Origin: an uncultured Anaerolineales bacterium
Lineage (GTDB): Bacteria > Chloroflexota > Anaerolineae > Anaerolineales > Villigracilaceae
DNA: 39,513 nucleotides
Reading direction: 5' to 3'
Assembly (NCBI GenBank): GCA_949319575.1
Contig: CASGHD010000167.1
Location: 1-39,513 of the forward strand
In this document: piece after piece, positions 31,819 to 39,488 of the stretch
Layout: each line of letters opens with the position of its first letter
How positions within the stretch are numbered: the first letter of the stretch is position 1
Position numbers and translations under genes: made by a program
Notes under the pieces: generated by a model
Told to the model about the DNA's origin: nothing
What the model saw: the letters and a program-made list of their open reading frames with translations, nothing else
Database searches by the model: none

Positions 31819-31880
31819 TTGACCAAAACCTAATTCAGGCATAAAGTTAACCCCGCTTAACTAAAAAGAAGGCTTAACTA
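31819..31880 (+). promoter_or_regulatory. marR promoter with candidate MarR operator
   Basis: -35 TTGACC (31819-31824), 17-bp spacer, -10 TAAAGT (31842-31847). An inverted repeat AGTTAA / TTAACT (31845-31850, 31857-31862) overlaps the -10, and GCTTAACTA recurs at 31855-31863 and 31872-31880, up to the start codon. This is the usual layout for autorepression by a MarR protein; binding is inferred. Confidence 0.6.
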
Positions 31881-32344
31881 TGACTAAATCTCCCCAATTC
31901 GACCAAGCCGTCCGCGCGTGGATGGACGTGTTCATGCACCGCTCGATGCGCGGTTGGGCGCAGTTCGCCAAATCCAGCGGGCTTTCGATGCCGCAGTTTA
32001 GTATCGTTATGCAGTTGCATCACAAAGGCGCGTTTGGCATGTCTGAGGTGAGCGAGCGCTTTGAGATCACCCCTGCCGCCGCCAGCCAGTTGGTGGACAA
32101 ACTTGTGCAAAACGGCTTTGTCCAACGCGAAGAAGACCCGAAGGACCGCCGCGCCAAATCGCTGAACCTTACCGACAAAGGCAGGGAACTCGTCCGCCGC
32201 GGGGCGCAGGAGCGTTATCACTGGGTGGACGATCTTGCGGGGAAATTATCCGCCACGGAACGCGTAAAAGTCAGCGAGGCGCTCGAGATGATGACCAAAG
32301 CCGTGAAAGAACTGGAAGCAGACGCAGTTCATAAGCCGGCGTAA
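31880..32344 (+). CDS. MarR-family transcriptional regulator
   Basis: 154 residues, ATG 31880, with AGAAGG seven bases before. The winged helix-turn-helix is clear: LSMPQFSIVMQLHHKGAFGMSEVSERFEITPAAASQLVDKLVQNGFVQREEDPKDRRAKSLNLTDKG (residues of about 34-100 in pieces), with the DPKDRR wing typical of the family. N- and C-terminal helices provide dimerisation. It sits 112 bp upstream of two ABC exporter subunits on the same strand and probably represses its own operon until a drug or metabolite binds. A candidate operator overlaps its -10 box. Confidence 0.93.
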   Translation: MTKSPQFDQAVRAWMDVFMHRSMRGWAQFAKSSGLSMPQFSIVMQLHHKGAFGMSEVSERFEITPAAASQLVDKLVQNGFVQREEDPKDRRAKSLNLTDKGRELVRRGAQERYHWVDDLAGKLSATERVKVSEALEMMTKAVKELEADAVHKPA

Positions 32345-32456
32345 TTCCCAATCTGTTTCACATCCACTTCACAGGCAAGCCGTAGATTCTACTCACTACT
32401 CTTTATTTATCTGCCCCTCTTCACAAGAAACACCTCTTTAAGAATCGAGAACAAAC

Positions 32457-34700
32457 ATGCTCAAATTAGCAAAGTACTTAAAACCTTATCGCTGGGCGCT
32501 GATCGTCTCCATCGCGCTGTTGTTCGCGCAGGCAAATTTTGACCTTGCCCTGCCGGATTATTTATCGCGCATCGTCAACACCGGCATACAGCAAGGCGGC
32601 GTGGAAAACGCCATCCCGTCGGCGATTCGCCAAAGCGAGATGAATCGCGTCGTCCTCTTTTTGAGCGACGAAGAGAAAACCTCCGTGCTCGCGGAGTACA
32701 CGCTGGTGGATAAGAACTCCGCAGACTACGACACGTATGTCAAAGAATATCCCGCGCTGGAGAACGAATCAATTTATGTGTTGAACAAAATTGACAAAGC
32801 GGAAATTGACCGCCTCAATCCCATCATGGGTAAGGCGTTGTTGACGGTTGCGGGCATCGAACAAGCCGTCGCCGACCCAGCCAAAGCGAAAGAAATGGGC
32901 GCGGCGTTTGGCGAACTGGACCTCAGCAAACTGCCGCCTGGCACAGATCTCTTCACTATGCTGGAAAAACTGCCAGCGGAGCAACGCTCGAAGATCCAGG
33001 ATTCGGTCAACTCGAAGTTTGAAGCATTGGGCGAGAGCATGATCGTGCAAGCCTCCGTCGGCGCGGTTAAAGCGGAATATCAAGCCCTGGGCATGGATAC
33101 CGCCAAACTGCAAAATAATTATGTGCTTTCGGTGGGCGGCTGGATGCTCGTGCTGACGCTTCTCTCCGCGGTATGTACGATCACCGTGGGCTTTCTCTCC
33201 GCGCGCATTGCGGCGGGGCTGGCGCGCGATCTGCGCCGTTTCACCTTCCAAAAAGTGGAATCGTTCTCCAGTTCCGAATTTGAGAAGTTTTCCACCGCCT
33301 CGTTGATCACGCGCTCGACCAACGACATCACGCAAATCCAAACGGTGATGATGTTCATGATTCGCATGATCTTCTACGCGCCATTGATCGGCGTGGGCGG
33401 AATCGTCAAAGTATTGTCGCAGGATTCGCCGCTTGCGTGGTTGATCATTGTGGCGGTCTTGATGTTGATCAGTTTGATCTCCATTGTGATGACGTTTGCC
33501 CTGCCGAAGTTCCGCATCATTCAAAATCTGGTGGACCGCCTCAACCTAGTGTCGCGCGAGAATCTCTCGGGCATGATGGTCATCCGCGCGTTCAACATGC
33601 AGAAGTTCGAAGAGAAGCGCTTCGAAAAAGCCAACGCCGACCTGACCGCCGTCAGTTTATACATCAACCGCTTGATGGTGATCATGATGCCGGTGATGAT
33701 GTTCGTGATGAACCTGCTCGTGGTCTCGGTGACGTGGTTCGGCGCGAAGCAAGTCGCCGATGCCAACATCCAGGTTGGCGACATGATCGCTTTTATGCAA
33801 TATGGAATGCAGATCATGTTCGCATTCCTGATGATGTCCATGTTGTTCTTCATCCTGCCGCGCGCTTCGGTCTCCGCAGACCGGATTGCCGAAGTGCTTG
33901 AAACGGAGATCCACATCACCGATCCGAAAGAACCGAGGAAATTCCCCGCGCTGTTCAAAGGTGTGGTGGAGTTCCGCAACGTGTCCTTCCGCTATCCCGG
34001 CGCGGAGGCAGATGTTCTGCATGACATTAGTTTCACGGCAAAGCCCGGCGAGATGACCGCGTTCATCGGTTCGACCGGTTCGGGTAAGTCCACCATCATC
34101 AATCTGTTGCCGCGCTTCCACGAAGTGACGGGCGGCGCGATTCTGGTGGATGGCACAGACATCCGCGAGGTGACCCAGCACGACCTGCGCGAGAAGATCG
34201 GCTACGTCCCACAAAAGAGCGCGCTCTTCTCCGGGACGATCGAAAGTAACTTGCGCTATGCCGACAAGGATGCCAGCCTGCCAACGCTTGAGGCGGCGAT
34301 CGAAGCGGCGCAAGCCAAAGAGTTTGTCGATTCAACGCCGCAGGGCATCGCCGCGGAAATTTCGCAAGGCGGCGCGAACGTCTCCGGCGGACAAAAACAA
34401 CGTCTCTCCATCGCCCGCGCTTTGGTCAAGAAGCCGCCGATCTATATCCTCGACGACAGTTTCTCCGCGCTCGACTTCAAGACCGACGCGGCGTTACGAC
34501 GCGCTTTCAAAACATACTCCGCCGATAGCGCCATGCTGATCGTCACCCAGCGCGTGTCCACCATCAAGAACGCCGAACAGATCATCGTGCTGGACGAGGG
34601 CCGTATCGTGGGCAAAGGCACGCATAAAGAATTAATGGAAACCAGCGAAACATACCGAGAGATTGCGACCTCGCAACTCACTCAGGAGGAACTAGCATGA
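32457..34700 (+). CDS. ABC exporter subunit with a large insertion between TM1 and TM2
   Basis: 747 residues, about 150 longer than a usual type IV exporter half. TM1 (ALIVSIALLFAQANFDLAL) is followed by a non-hydrophobic stretch of about residues 45-222, with charged helices and no membrane segment, before TM2 (VGGWMLVLTLLSAVCTITVGF). It should lie outside the cell as an extra domain. The nucleotide-binding domain has Walker A GSTGSGKST, signature VSGGQKQRLSIARAL and Walker B YILDDSFSALD. Here the catalytic glutamate is aspartate, a degenerate site as in one half of BmrCD-type heterodimers. I recall similar long-loop subunits in Clostridia. Its stop overlaps the next start (ATGA), so the partner is made together with it. 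Confidence 0.93.
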   Translation: MLKLAKYLKPYRWALIVSIALLFAQANFDLALPDYLSRIVNTGIQQGGVENAIPSAIRQSEMNRVVLFLSDEEKTSVLAEYTLVDKNSADYDTYVKEYPALENESIYVLNKIDKAEIDRLNPIMGKALLTVAGIEQAVADPAKAKEMGAAFGELDLSKLPPGTDLFTMLEKLPAEQRSKIQDSVNSKFEALGESMIVQASVGAVKAEYQALGMDTAKLQNNYVLSVGGWMLVLTLLSAVCTITVGFLSARIAAGLARDLRRFTFQKVESFSSSEFEKFSTASLITRSTNDITQIQTVMMFMIRMIFYAPLIGVGGIVKVLSQDSPLAWLIIVAVLMLISLISIVMTFALPKFRIIQNLVDRLNLVSRENLSGMMVIRAFNMQKFEEKRFEKANADLTAVSLYINRLMVIMMPVMMFVMNLLVVSVTWFGAKQVADANIQVGDMIAFMQYGMQIMFAFLMMSMLFFILPRASVSADRIAEVLETEIHITDPKEPRKFPALFKGVVEFRNVSFRYPGAEADVLHDISFTAKPGEMTAFIGSTGSGKSTIINLLPRFHEVTGGAILVDGTDIREVTQHDLREKIGYVPQKSALFSGTIESNLRYADKDASLPTLEAAIEAAQAKEFVDSTPQGIAAEISQGGANVSGGQKQRLSIARALVKKPPIYILDDSFSALDFKTDAALRRAFKTYSADSAMLIVTQRVSTIKNAEQIIVLDEGRIVGKGTHKELMETSETYREIATSQLTQEELA

Positions 34701-36571
34701 TGAACAGACCCAGCGGACAGCAGAACCGCTCGATGATGCCAAGCCCGCATGGCATGATGGGCGCGCCCGTCTCGAAAGCCCGCGACTTCAAAGGCACGAT
34801 GGGCAAACTGCTCGCGTATATGAGCGGTTATCGCGCGGCGGTTATCATCGTCTTTCTCTTTGCCATCGCTTCCACCGCATCTAATATTGCCGGTCCGAAG
34901 ATCCTCGGCAATGCCACCACCAAATTATTTGAAGGCGTGATGGCGCAATTAAACGGCTCAGGCTCAATTGATTTTGATTATATCGGGCGGATCGCGCTCA
35001 TCGCGCTCGGCTTGTATTTGATCTCGTCGCTCTTCGCCTACATTCAAGGCTGGATTATGGCAGACGTTTCGACCAACATTGCCTATCGTTTCCGCCGCGA
35101 CATCTCAGAGAAGATGAACCGTATGCCGCTCAAGTATTTCGACCGCACCACGCACGGTGAAGTGCTCTCGCGCATCACCAACGACGTGGATACGGTCAAC
35201 CAGACCTTGAGCCAAAGCCTCACCCAACTCATTACCTCATTTGTGACCGTCGTCGGCGTGTTGATCATGATGCTCTCGATCAGTTGGCTGATGACGCTGG
35301 CGGCGTTGATCGTCATCCCGCTTTCGGGAATTGTGGTCAGCGTGATCGTCCGTCAATCGCAGAGATTTTTCAAACAACAACAGGATTTTCTCGGCAACGT
35401 CAACGGTCACGTGGAAGAAATGTACGGCGGTCACATCGTGATGAAAGCCTTCAACGGCGAAGAGGAAAGCGTCAAAAAATTCGACGAGTCGAATAATAAA
35501 TTGTTCGACGTGGCGTGGAAGTCGCAGTTCCTCTCCGGTATGATGATGCCGATCATGATGTTCATCAGCAACCTCGGGTATGTGGCGGTCGCCGTCCTCG
35601 GCGGGTATCTCGTCATCAAGAAGACCATCACCGTCGGCGATATTCAAGCCTTCATTCAATACGTCCGCTCGTTCACACAGCCGATCACCCAACTGGCAAA
35701 TATCTCCAACGTCCTGCAACAGACGGCGGCGGCGGCGGAGCGCGTTTTTGAATTCCTCGCGGAAGAGGAAGAAATTCCAGAAACTCAAGACACTGTCATA
35801 TTGAAGACTGTGACCGGTCACGTGGAGTTCAAAGATGTTCATTTCGGGTACAGCTCCGACAAGATCATCATCAACGATTTCTCGGCAGAAGCAAAGCCGG
35901 GCAAGAAAGTCGCCATCGTCGGACCGACCGGCGCGGGCAAGACTACCATGGTCAAATTGCTGATGCGCTTCTACGACGTAAACAGCGGGTCCATCCTCGT
36001 GGACGGGCACGACATCCGCGACTACACCCGCCACGATCTGCGCAAAATGTTCGGCATGGTGCTTCAAGACACCTGGCTGTACAACGGACCCATCATGGAA
36101 AACATCCGCTACGGGCGCCCAGACGCGACCGACGCGGAAGTGATCGCCGCCGCGCAAATGGCGCATGTGGATCACTTCGTCCACACCCTGCCAGATGGCT
36201 ACAACATGGTCTTGAACGAAGAGACCTCCAACATCTCGCAGGGACAAATGCAACTACTCACCATCGCGCGCGCGTTCCTCGCCGACCCGAAGATCCTCAT
36301 CCTCGACGAAGCCACCAGTTCCGTGGACACGCGCACGGAGATTCTCATCCAACGCGCCATGGATGACCTGATGAAGAACCGCACCAGCTTCGTTATCGCG
36401 CACCGCCTCTCCACCATCCGCAACGCGGACCTGATCCTCGTGATGGATCACGGCGATATCGTGGAGCAAGGCGCTCACGAAGAACTGCTCGCCGCGCAAG
36501 GCTTCTATCACAACCTGTATATGAGCCAGTTTGCAACGCAGGGAGAAGTGTTGGAAGCGGTGTCTGTGTAA
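34697..36571 (+). CDS. ABC exporter subunit, catalytic partner
   Basis: 624 residues, normal length. The membrane domain has six helices: an N-terminal part with YRAAVIIVFLFAIASTASNIAG, LIALGLYLISSLFAYIQGW, and coupling-helix wording RITNDVDTVNQTLSQSL. The nucleotide-binding domain has Walker A GPTGAGKTT, signature ISQGQMQLLTIARAF (LSGGQ variant), Walker B LILDEATSSVDT with a proper glutamate, and the H-loop in VIAHRLSTI. With the upstream subunit's degenerate site, this fits an asymmetric heterodimer. It is a multidrug or lipid exporter; the substrate is not known. The start is ATG 34697 with GGAGGA before it. A basic, Met-rich N-terminus (NRPSGQQNRSMMPSPHGMMG) is cytoplasmic. Confidence 0.95.
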   Translation: MMNRPSGQQNRSMMPSPHGMMGAPVSKARDFKGTMGKLLAYMSGYRAAVIIVFLFAIASTASNIAGPKILGNATTKLFEGVMAQLNGSGSIDFDYIGRIALIALGLYLISSLFAYIQGWIMADVSTNIAYRFRRDISEKMNRMPLKYFDRTTHGEVLSRITNDVDTVNQTLSQSLTQLITSFVTVVGVLIMMLSISWLMTLAALIVIPLSGIVVSVIVRQSQRFFKQQQDFLGNVNGHVEEMYGGHIVMKAFNGEEESVKKFDESNNKLFDVAWKSQFLSGMMMPIMMFISNLGYVAVAVLGGYLVIKKTITVGDIQAFIQYVRSFTQPITQLANISNVLQQTAAAAERVFEFLAEEEEIPETQDTVILKTVTGHVEFKDVHFGYSSDKIIINDFSAEAKPGKKVAIVGPTGAGKTTMVKLLMRFYDVNSGSILVDGHDIRDYTRHDLRKMFGMVLQDTWLYNGPIMENIRYGRPDATDAEVIAAAQMAHVDHFVHTLPDGYNMVLNEETSNISQGQMQLLTIARAFLADPKILILDEATSSVDTRTEILIQRAMDDLMKNRTSFVIAHRLSTIRNADLILVMDHGDIVEQGAHEELLAAQGFYHNLYMSQFATQGEVLEAVSV

Positions 36572-36933
36572 AGAAAAAGTTGGAAGCCTGACAGTTTTTA
36601 AAATGGGACGCTGATGAACGCTGAAAACGCTGATAAAAAAACTTTGTTCGCTTTTTTTTTGAAAAATCCGCGTTTATCCGCGTCCAAAAAAAGGAAAGTG
36701 TCGGGTGGTTAGGAAATATGTCATTCTGAGTAACCGCGAAGCGGCGACGAAGAATCTTTGCCGCTCCAAGAGAGTTCTTTGTGGGAGGGGAGATGCTTCG
36801 TTTCACTCGGCAGGACATAAGTTTTGGCATCGTGTAATATTTGCAGAAGACAAGCAATCCCCTCTCCATCCGCGAGAGGGGATTTTGATTCAACGGGGTT
36901 ATACTTTATGGCAGATAATTTGAAGGAGGAACA
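36572..36933. other. 362-bp gene-free stretch of repeats
   Basis: It holds an inverted repeat at 36606-36685 (GGACG...CGTCC, with GCTGATGAACGCTG on the left and ATCCGCGTTTATCCGCG on the right), a GTCATTCTGAG/GAAGAATCTT-type patch near 36720, and a stem AATCCCCTCT / AGAGGGGATT (36856-36884) followed by TT. A TATACT at 36900-36905 may be the -10 of the dipeptidase gene. No coding frame is convincing. Confidence 0.7.
36606..36685. repeat. GCTGATGAACGCTG/ATCCGCGTTTATCCGCG inverted repeat
   Basis: Ends GGACG (36606-36610) and CGTCC (36681-36685) with imperfectly pairing arms around an AT-rich centre. Half of the same wording, AACGCAGACAAACGCGG, occurs near 21480. It lies just after the ABC exporter and has no coding capacity. 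Confidence 0.5.
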
Positions 36934-38298
36934 ATGTCTCAAACCGCGTTGACCTATCTCGCAGAAAATCAGGAACGCTTTCAAAACGAACTTATTGAAT
37001 TTCTGCGCATCCCGTCCATTTCACATGACCCCGCTCACAAAGCGGACATAGATAAAGCCGCGCGCTGGCTTGCGGACAAACTCCGCGCGATGGGCGTGAA
37101 CAATGTGGAGATCATGCCCACCGCTGGGCATCCCGTCGTGTACGGCGAATGGCTCGCTACGCGTGGCGGCGCATCGGCTCCCACGGTGTTGGTCTACGGG
37201 CATTACGATGTGCAATCGCCCGAACCGCTGGCAGATTGGAAGAGTGAACCGTTCGCGCCGCAGATTCGGGACGAGAATCTTTACGCGCGCGGCTCCTCCG
37301 ACATGAAGGGGCAGACGCTGGCGTCGGTCAACGCTGTGGAAGCGATTATCAAGACCGGGGGATTGCCCGTCAATATCAAGTTTTTGCTGGAAGGCGAAGA
37401 GGAGATCGGCTCGGCGCATCTGAACGAATTTTTGATCCAACACCGCGAAAAATTGAAAAGCGACTTTTCGCTCAACACCGACGCGGGCGGGATGCCCGAC
37501 GCAGACACTCCCTCGATCTGTTATTCCTTGCGCGGCGGCGCGGGCTTCGCGCTGACCATTTCCGGCCCCGCGCAGGATTTACACTCCGGCGAATATGGCG
37601 GCGTGATCCAGAATCCGATCCATGTGTTAAGCAGGCTGATCGCGGGCTTGCACGACGAGCACGGGCGCGTCACCTTGCCCGGCTTCTACGACAAAGTGCG
37701 CGTTATTGACGCGGAAGAACATACCGAACTGGCGGGACTTCCCTTCGATGAAGAATTTTTCTTGAAACATTCCGGCGCGCCCGCCTTGTGGGGTGAACCG
37801 GAGTTTGTCCCCGCAGAACGAGTCGGCGCGCGCCCCACGATGGAAGTGGTCATGTTCACGGCGGGGCAACCCAAGTCTGCCATTCCCGCAACCGCCTCGG
37901 CGCGTTTTTCGTTTCGGCTTGTGCCGGATCAATCCGCCGACGATGTAAATCAACAGTTCAGAAAATATTTGGAGACTCACGCGCCTCCCACCGTGACGTG
38001 GGATTTGCAATTCCGCATGAGCGGACCCGGTATCATCACCGATCGCAAAGCGCCACATGTGCTGGCGATGAAATCCGCGCTGAAAACCGCGTTCAACCGC
38101 GAGCCGATCTTTCAGCGCGTGGGCGGCGGCATCGGCGCCGTGTTGATGTTCAAAGACACGCTCGGGATCGATTCGGTCCTGACCGGCTTCTCGCTGTACG
38201 ACGATAACTTCCACGGACCTAACGAAAAACTCCACCTGCCCACCTGGAGAAAAGGCATGACCGCGCTGGTTCATTTCTTTCATGAATTAGTGAAGTAA
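36934..38298 (+). CDS. M20-family metallo-dipeptidase
   Basis: 454 residues, ATG 36934 with GAAGGAGGA upstream. The zinc ligands and catalytic residues of M20 (CNDP/PepV-like) dipeptidases are all seen: His90 and Asp92 in VYGHYDVQ, the bridging Asp123 in ARGSSDMKGQ, Glu155-157 in LLEGEEEIGS, Asp183 in LNTDAGG, and the last histidine in FHGPNEKL. The lid/dimerisation domain (about 200-320) is inserted as usual. It hydrolyses dipeptides or N-acyl amino acids in the cytoplasm. It is a single-gene unit with a hairpin after its stop. Confidence 0.95.
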   Translation: MSQTALTYLAENQERFQNELIEFLRIPSISHDPAHKADIDKAARWLADKLRAMGVNNVEIMPTAGHPVVYGEWLATRGGASAPTVLVYGHYDVQSPEPLADWKSEPFAPQIRDENLYARGSSDMKGQTLASVNAVEAIIKTGGLPVNIKFLLEGEEEIGSAHLNEFLIQHREKLKSDFSLNTDAGGMPDADTPSICYSLRGGAGFALTISGPAQDLHSGEYGGVIQNPIHVLSRLIAGLHDEHGRVTLPGFYDKVRVIDAEEHTELAGLPFDEEFFLKHSGAPALWGEPEFVPAERVGARPTMEVVMFTAGQPKSAIPATASARFSFRLVPDQSADDVNQQFRKYLETHAPPTVTWDLQFRMSGPGIITDRKAPHVLAMKSALKTAFNREPIFQRVGGGIGAVLMFKDTLGIDSVLTGFSLYDDNFHGPNEKLHLPTWRKGMTALVHFFHELVK

Positions 38299-38306
38299 AC
38301 GCAAAA

Positions 38307-38343
38307 CTGAGGAGCCCTCGCGTATCATGCGGGGGCTCCTCAG
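38307..38343 (+). terminator. Hairpin after the dipeptidase gene
   Basis: A perfect 11-bp stem CTGAGGAGCCC / GGGCTCCTCAG (38307-38317, 38333-38343) with a 15-nt loop. The T run (TTTTTT) comes about nine bases later, so termination efficiency is uncertain. Confidence 0.6.
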
Positions 38344-38426
38344 CAAACCATCATTTTTTATAACTCACCTACGCAGTTTTGCCACAGAGCCACAGAGAAC
38401 GCTGAGAAAACGTAACTGCTCAGGCA

Positions 38427-38567
38427 TGTCGTTGCAAGGAGGGCTCTTGCTCGCCTGCCCCGATGTTTTTTCGGGGTCCCGACGCCTGTCCTGAGCCTGT
38501 CGAAGGGAAGCAATCTCCCGGTATGGGGAGACTGCTTCGGCAAAACCAAGAGCGCCTCGCAACGACA
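38427..38567. repeat. Nested composite palindromic element
   Basis: Outer pair TGTCGTTGC (38427-38435) / GCAACGACA (38559-38567). Inside are GGGCTCTTG / CAAGAGCGCC, CCCCGA / TCGGGG, and AAGCAATCTCCC / GGGGAGACTGCTT. The word CCTGTCCTGAGCCTGTCGAA also occurs, the widely dispersed CTTCGACAGGCTCAGG repeat in reverse. Such nesting looks like one repeat inserted in another. It is related to 20627-20704. Confidence 0.75.
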
Positions 38568-38678
38568 TATTCCGAGGCTGAGTAGTTACGAAATTTGTGC
38601 GAATTCCTGAAACCCGCGGCAAAGAATTTGATCGCGCCTCAATGTCGTAGACTTATGCAAGAGGTCTATTAAACAAAA

Positions 38679-38712
38679 TAGCCCGACGCGTTTTCGATTT
38701 CGCATCGGGCTA
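38679..38712 (-). terminator. Terminator of the 39-residue gene
   Basis: TAGCCCGA / TCGGGCTA (38679-38686, 38705-38712) extended inward to ten pairs with one mismatch. On the minus strand it is followed by TTTTGTTTAA. It lies 24 bp after the stop codon of the small gene. Confidence 0.8.
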
Positions 38713-38735
38713 GGGGATATGGGCGTCGCCTGTCA

Positions 38736-38855
38736 TTACTTTTTCTCAACACCCATGTTGCTCAACTCATCTGAATTGATGTTCGAGACGAGCAGGTCCG
38801 CGGCTGCGAGAGCCGCGAACAAGAGCAAACAGACTACAACTGCGGCGATAAACAT
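38736..38855 (-). CDS. 39-residue single-helix membrane peptide
   Basis: ATG 38855 to TAA 38738-38736, sequence MFIAAVVVCLLLFAALAAAD followed by LLVSNINSDELSNMGVEKK. The first 24 residues are a hydrophobic transmembrane helix with one cysteine. The rest is a short polar tail, probably extruded on one side of the membrane. AAAGGAG lies about seven bases before the ATG, and a clear terminator follows the stop, so this is very probably a real gene despite its length. There is no homologue I recognise. The role could be a small membrane-protein regulator or an accessory subunit; this is inference only. A toxin of a type I pair is possible, but no antisense RNA is seen. Confidence 0.75.
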   Translation of the reverse strand: MFIAAVVVCLLLFAALAAADLLVSNINSDELSNMGVEKK

Positions 38856-39168
38856 GGCTACTCCTTTCTCTTATGCCTGATTAAACCTCTTTTCATTTTG
38901 AAAGTTCCATCCCCTAACGGTACTGTAATGGATTTGCATCTCAAATGCGCCGAGGCAATTCACTTGACGCCGAGCCTCAGGCTTTTGTTCCATTTCTTGT
39001 ACGTTCGGAGACCTGTTTCGTCGCAGTCGCACTGTGATGGCGGCAGGACAACTGCCCGCCAAACGAAGAGAGTCACGGAGTTTTTTTTATTGCTTTTCTC
39101 CGTGTTTCCGCGACTCTGTGGTTAGGGTTTTCCGCCTGTGGTGAAACCCATCTATATACTATTAGCGC
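38856..39168. other. Gene-free stretch upstream of the small gene
   Basis: About 310 bp. GAGGC (38953-38957) and GCCTC (38975-38979) could form a weak stem. At 39069-39119 an inverted repeat AGAGTCACGGAG...CTCCGTG...GACTCT is of the CACGGA family. No gene is recognised. An open plus-strand frame at 38898-39125 is mostly repeat and has no ribosome-binding site. Confidence 0.6.
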
Positions 39169-39178
39169 GCCCTTTCGT
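39169..39178. repeat. Left target-site duplication
   Basis: GCCCTTTCGT directly before the element at 39179-39330. The identical word follows the element at 39331-39340. Confidence 0.8.
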
Positions 39179-39330
39179 TATGGTTATAGCAAAGTCAAAA
39201 CCTTTCAACGCGAATTCCGCGAAAAGAGCGAAAAACGCAAGTTTTTTGCGAAATTCGTCTGTTTCGCGCTTTTCGCGTTAAGCCTTTGTACTTGTGCTCT
39301 ATCGCGGACAACGACTTTGCTACAGCCATA
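39179..39330. mobile_element. MITE-like element with target-site duplication, 152 bp
   Basis: 18-bp terminal inverted repeats TATGGTTATAGCAAAGTC (39179-39196) and GACTTTGCTACAGCCATA (39313-39330), differing at two positions. A 10-bp direct repeat GCCCTTTCGT flanks it (39169-39178, 39331-39340). The interior is a large hairpin of AACGCGAA/TTCGCGTT-type words (about 39208-39276). No open frame. TSD plus TIR strongly indicates past transposition. If the last TTA is counted, the duplication is 12 bp. It sits just upstream of the tRNA-Leu promoter. Confidence 0.8.
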
Positions 39331-39349
39331 GCCCTTTCGTTAACTTGCG

Positions 39350-39377
39350 TTGACAAAACCCGCCTTTGAGATAAAAT
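39350..39377 (+). promoter_or_regulatory. Promoter of tRNA-Leu
   Basis: -35 TTGACA (39350-39355), 16-bp spacer, -10 TAAAAT (39372-39377). The tRNA begins 15 bp further on. The insertion at 39179-39330, with its target duplication ending at 39340, left the promoter intact. Confidence 0.8.
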
Positions 39378-39391
39378 TCACCCGCAAGTAA

Positions 39392-39475
39392 GCCGAAGTG
39401 GCGGAACTGGCAGACGCGCCACGTTCAGGGCGTGGTGAGAGCAATCTCTTGAGGGTTCAAATCCCTCCTTCGGCA
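39392..39475 (+). tRNA. tRNA-Leu (anticodon CAG)
   Basis: 84 nt. Acceptor GCCGAAG / CTTCGGC (39392-39398, 39468-39474), discriminator A39475, and a D arm with GGCGGAACTGGCAGACGC. The anticodon stem CCACG/CGTGG encloses the loop TTCAGGG with anticodon CAG (39425-39427). A long class II variable arm (GAGAGCAATCTC) and the T arm GAGGGTTCAAATCCCTC follow. It decodes CUG. CCA is not encoded and must be added. Highly reliable by fold. Confidence 0.97.
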
Positions 39476-39488
39476 CAGAATCAAGTTG

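Larger units (their letters stand above)
38344..38735. other. Gene-free stretch with nested palindromic repeats
   Basis: It holds a GCCACAGAG half motif (38378-38400), a nested composite element (38427-38567) and a terminator for the small gene on the minus strand (38679-38712). No open frame is convincing. Confidence 0.7.

Noticed and set aside
38898-39125. 75-residue open frame
   Set aside because: It has no ribosome-binding site, its second half is made of a palindromic repeat, and it has no family resemblance.
39392-39475. tRNA-linked integration site of a genomic island
   Set aside because: No integrase gene or duplicated tRNA 3' end is visible before the window ends.
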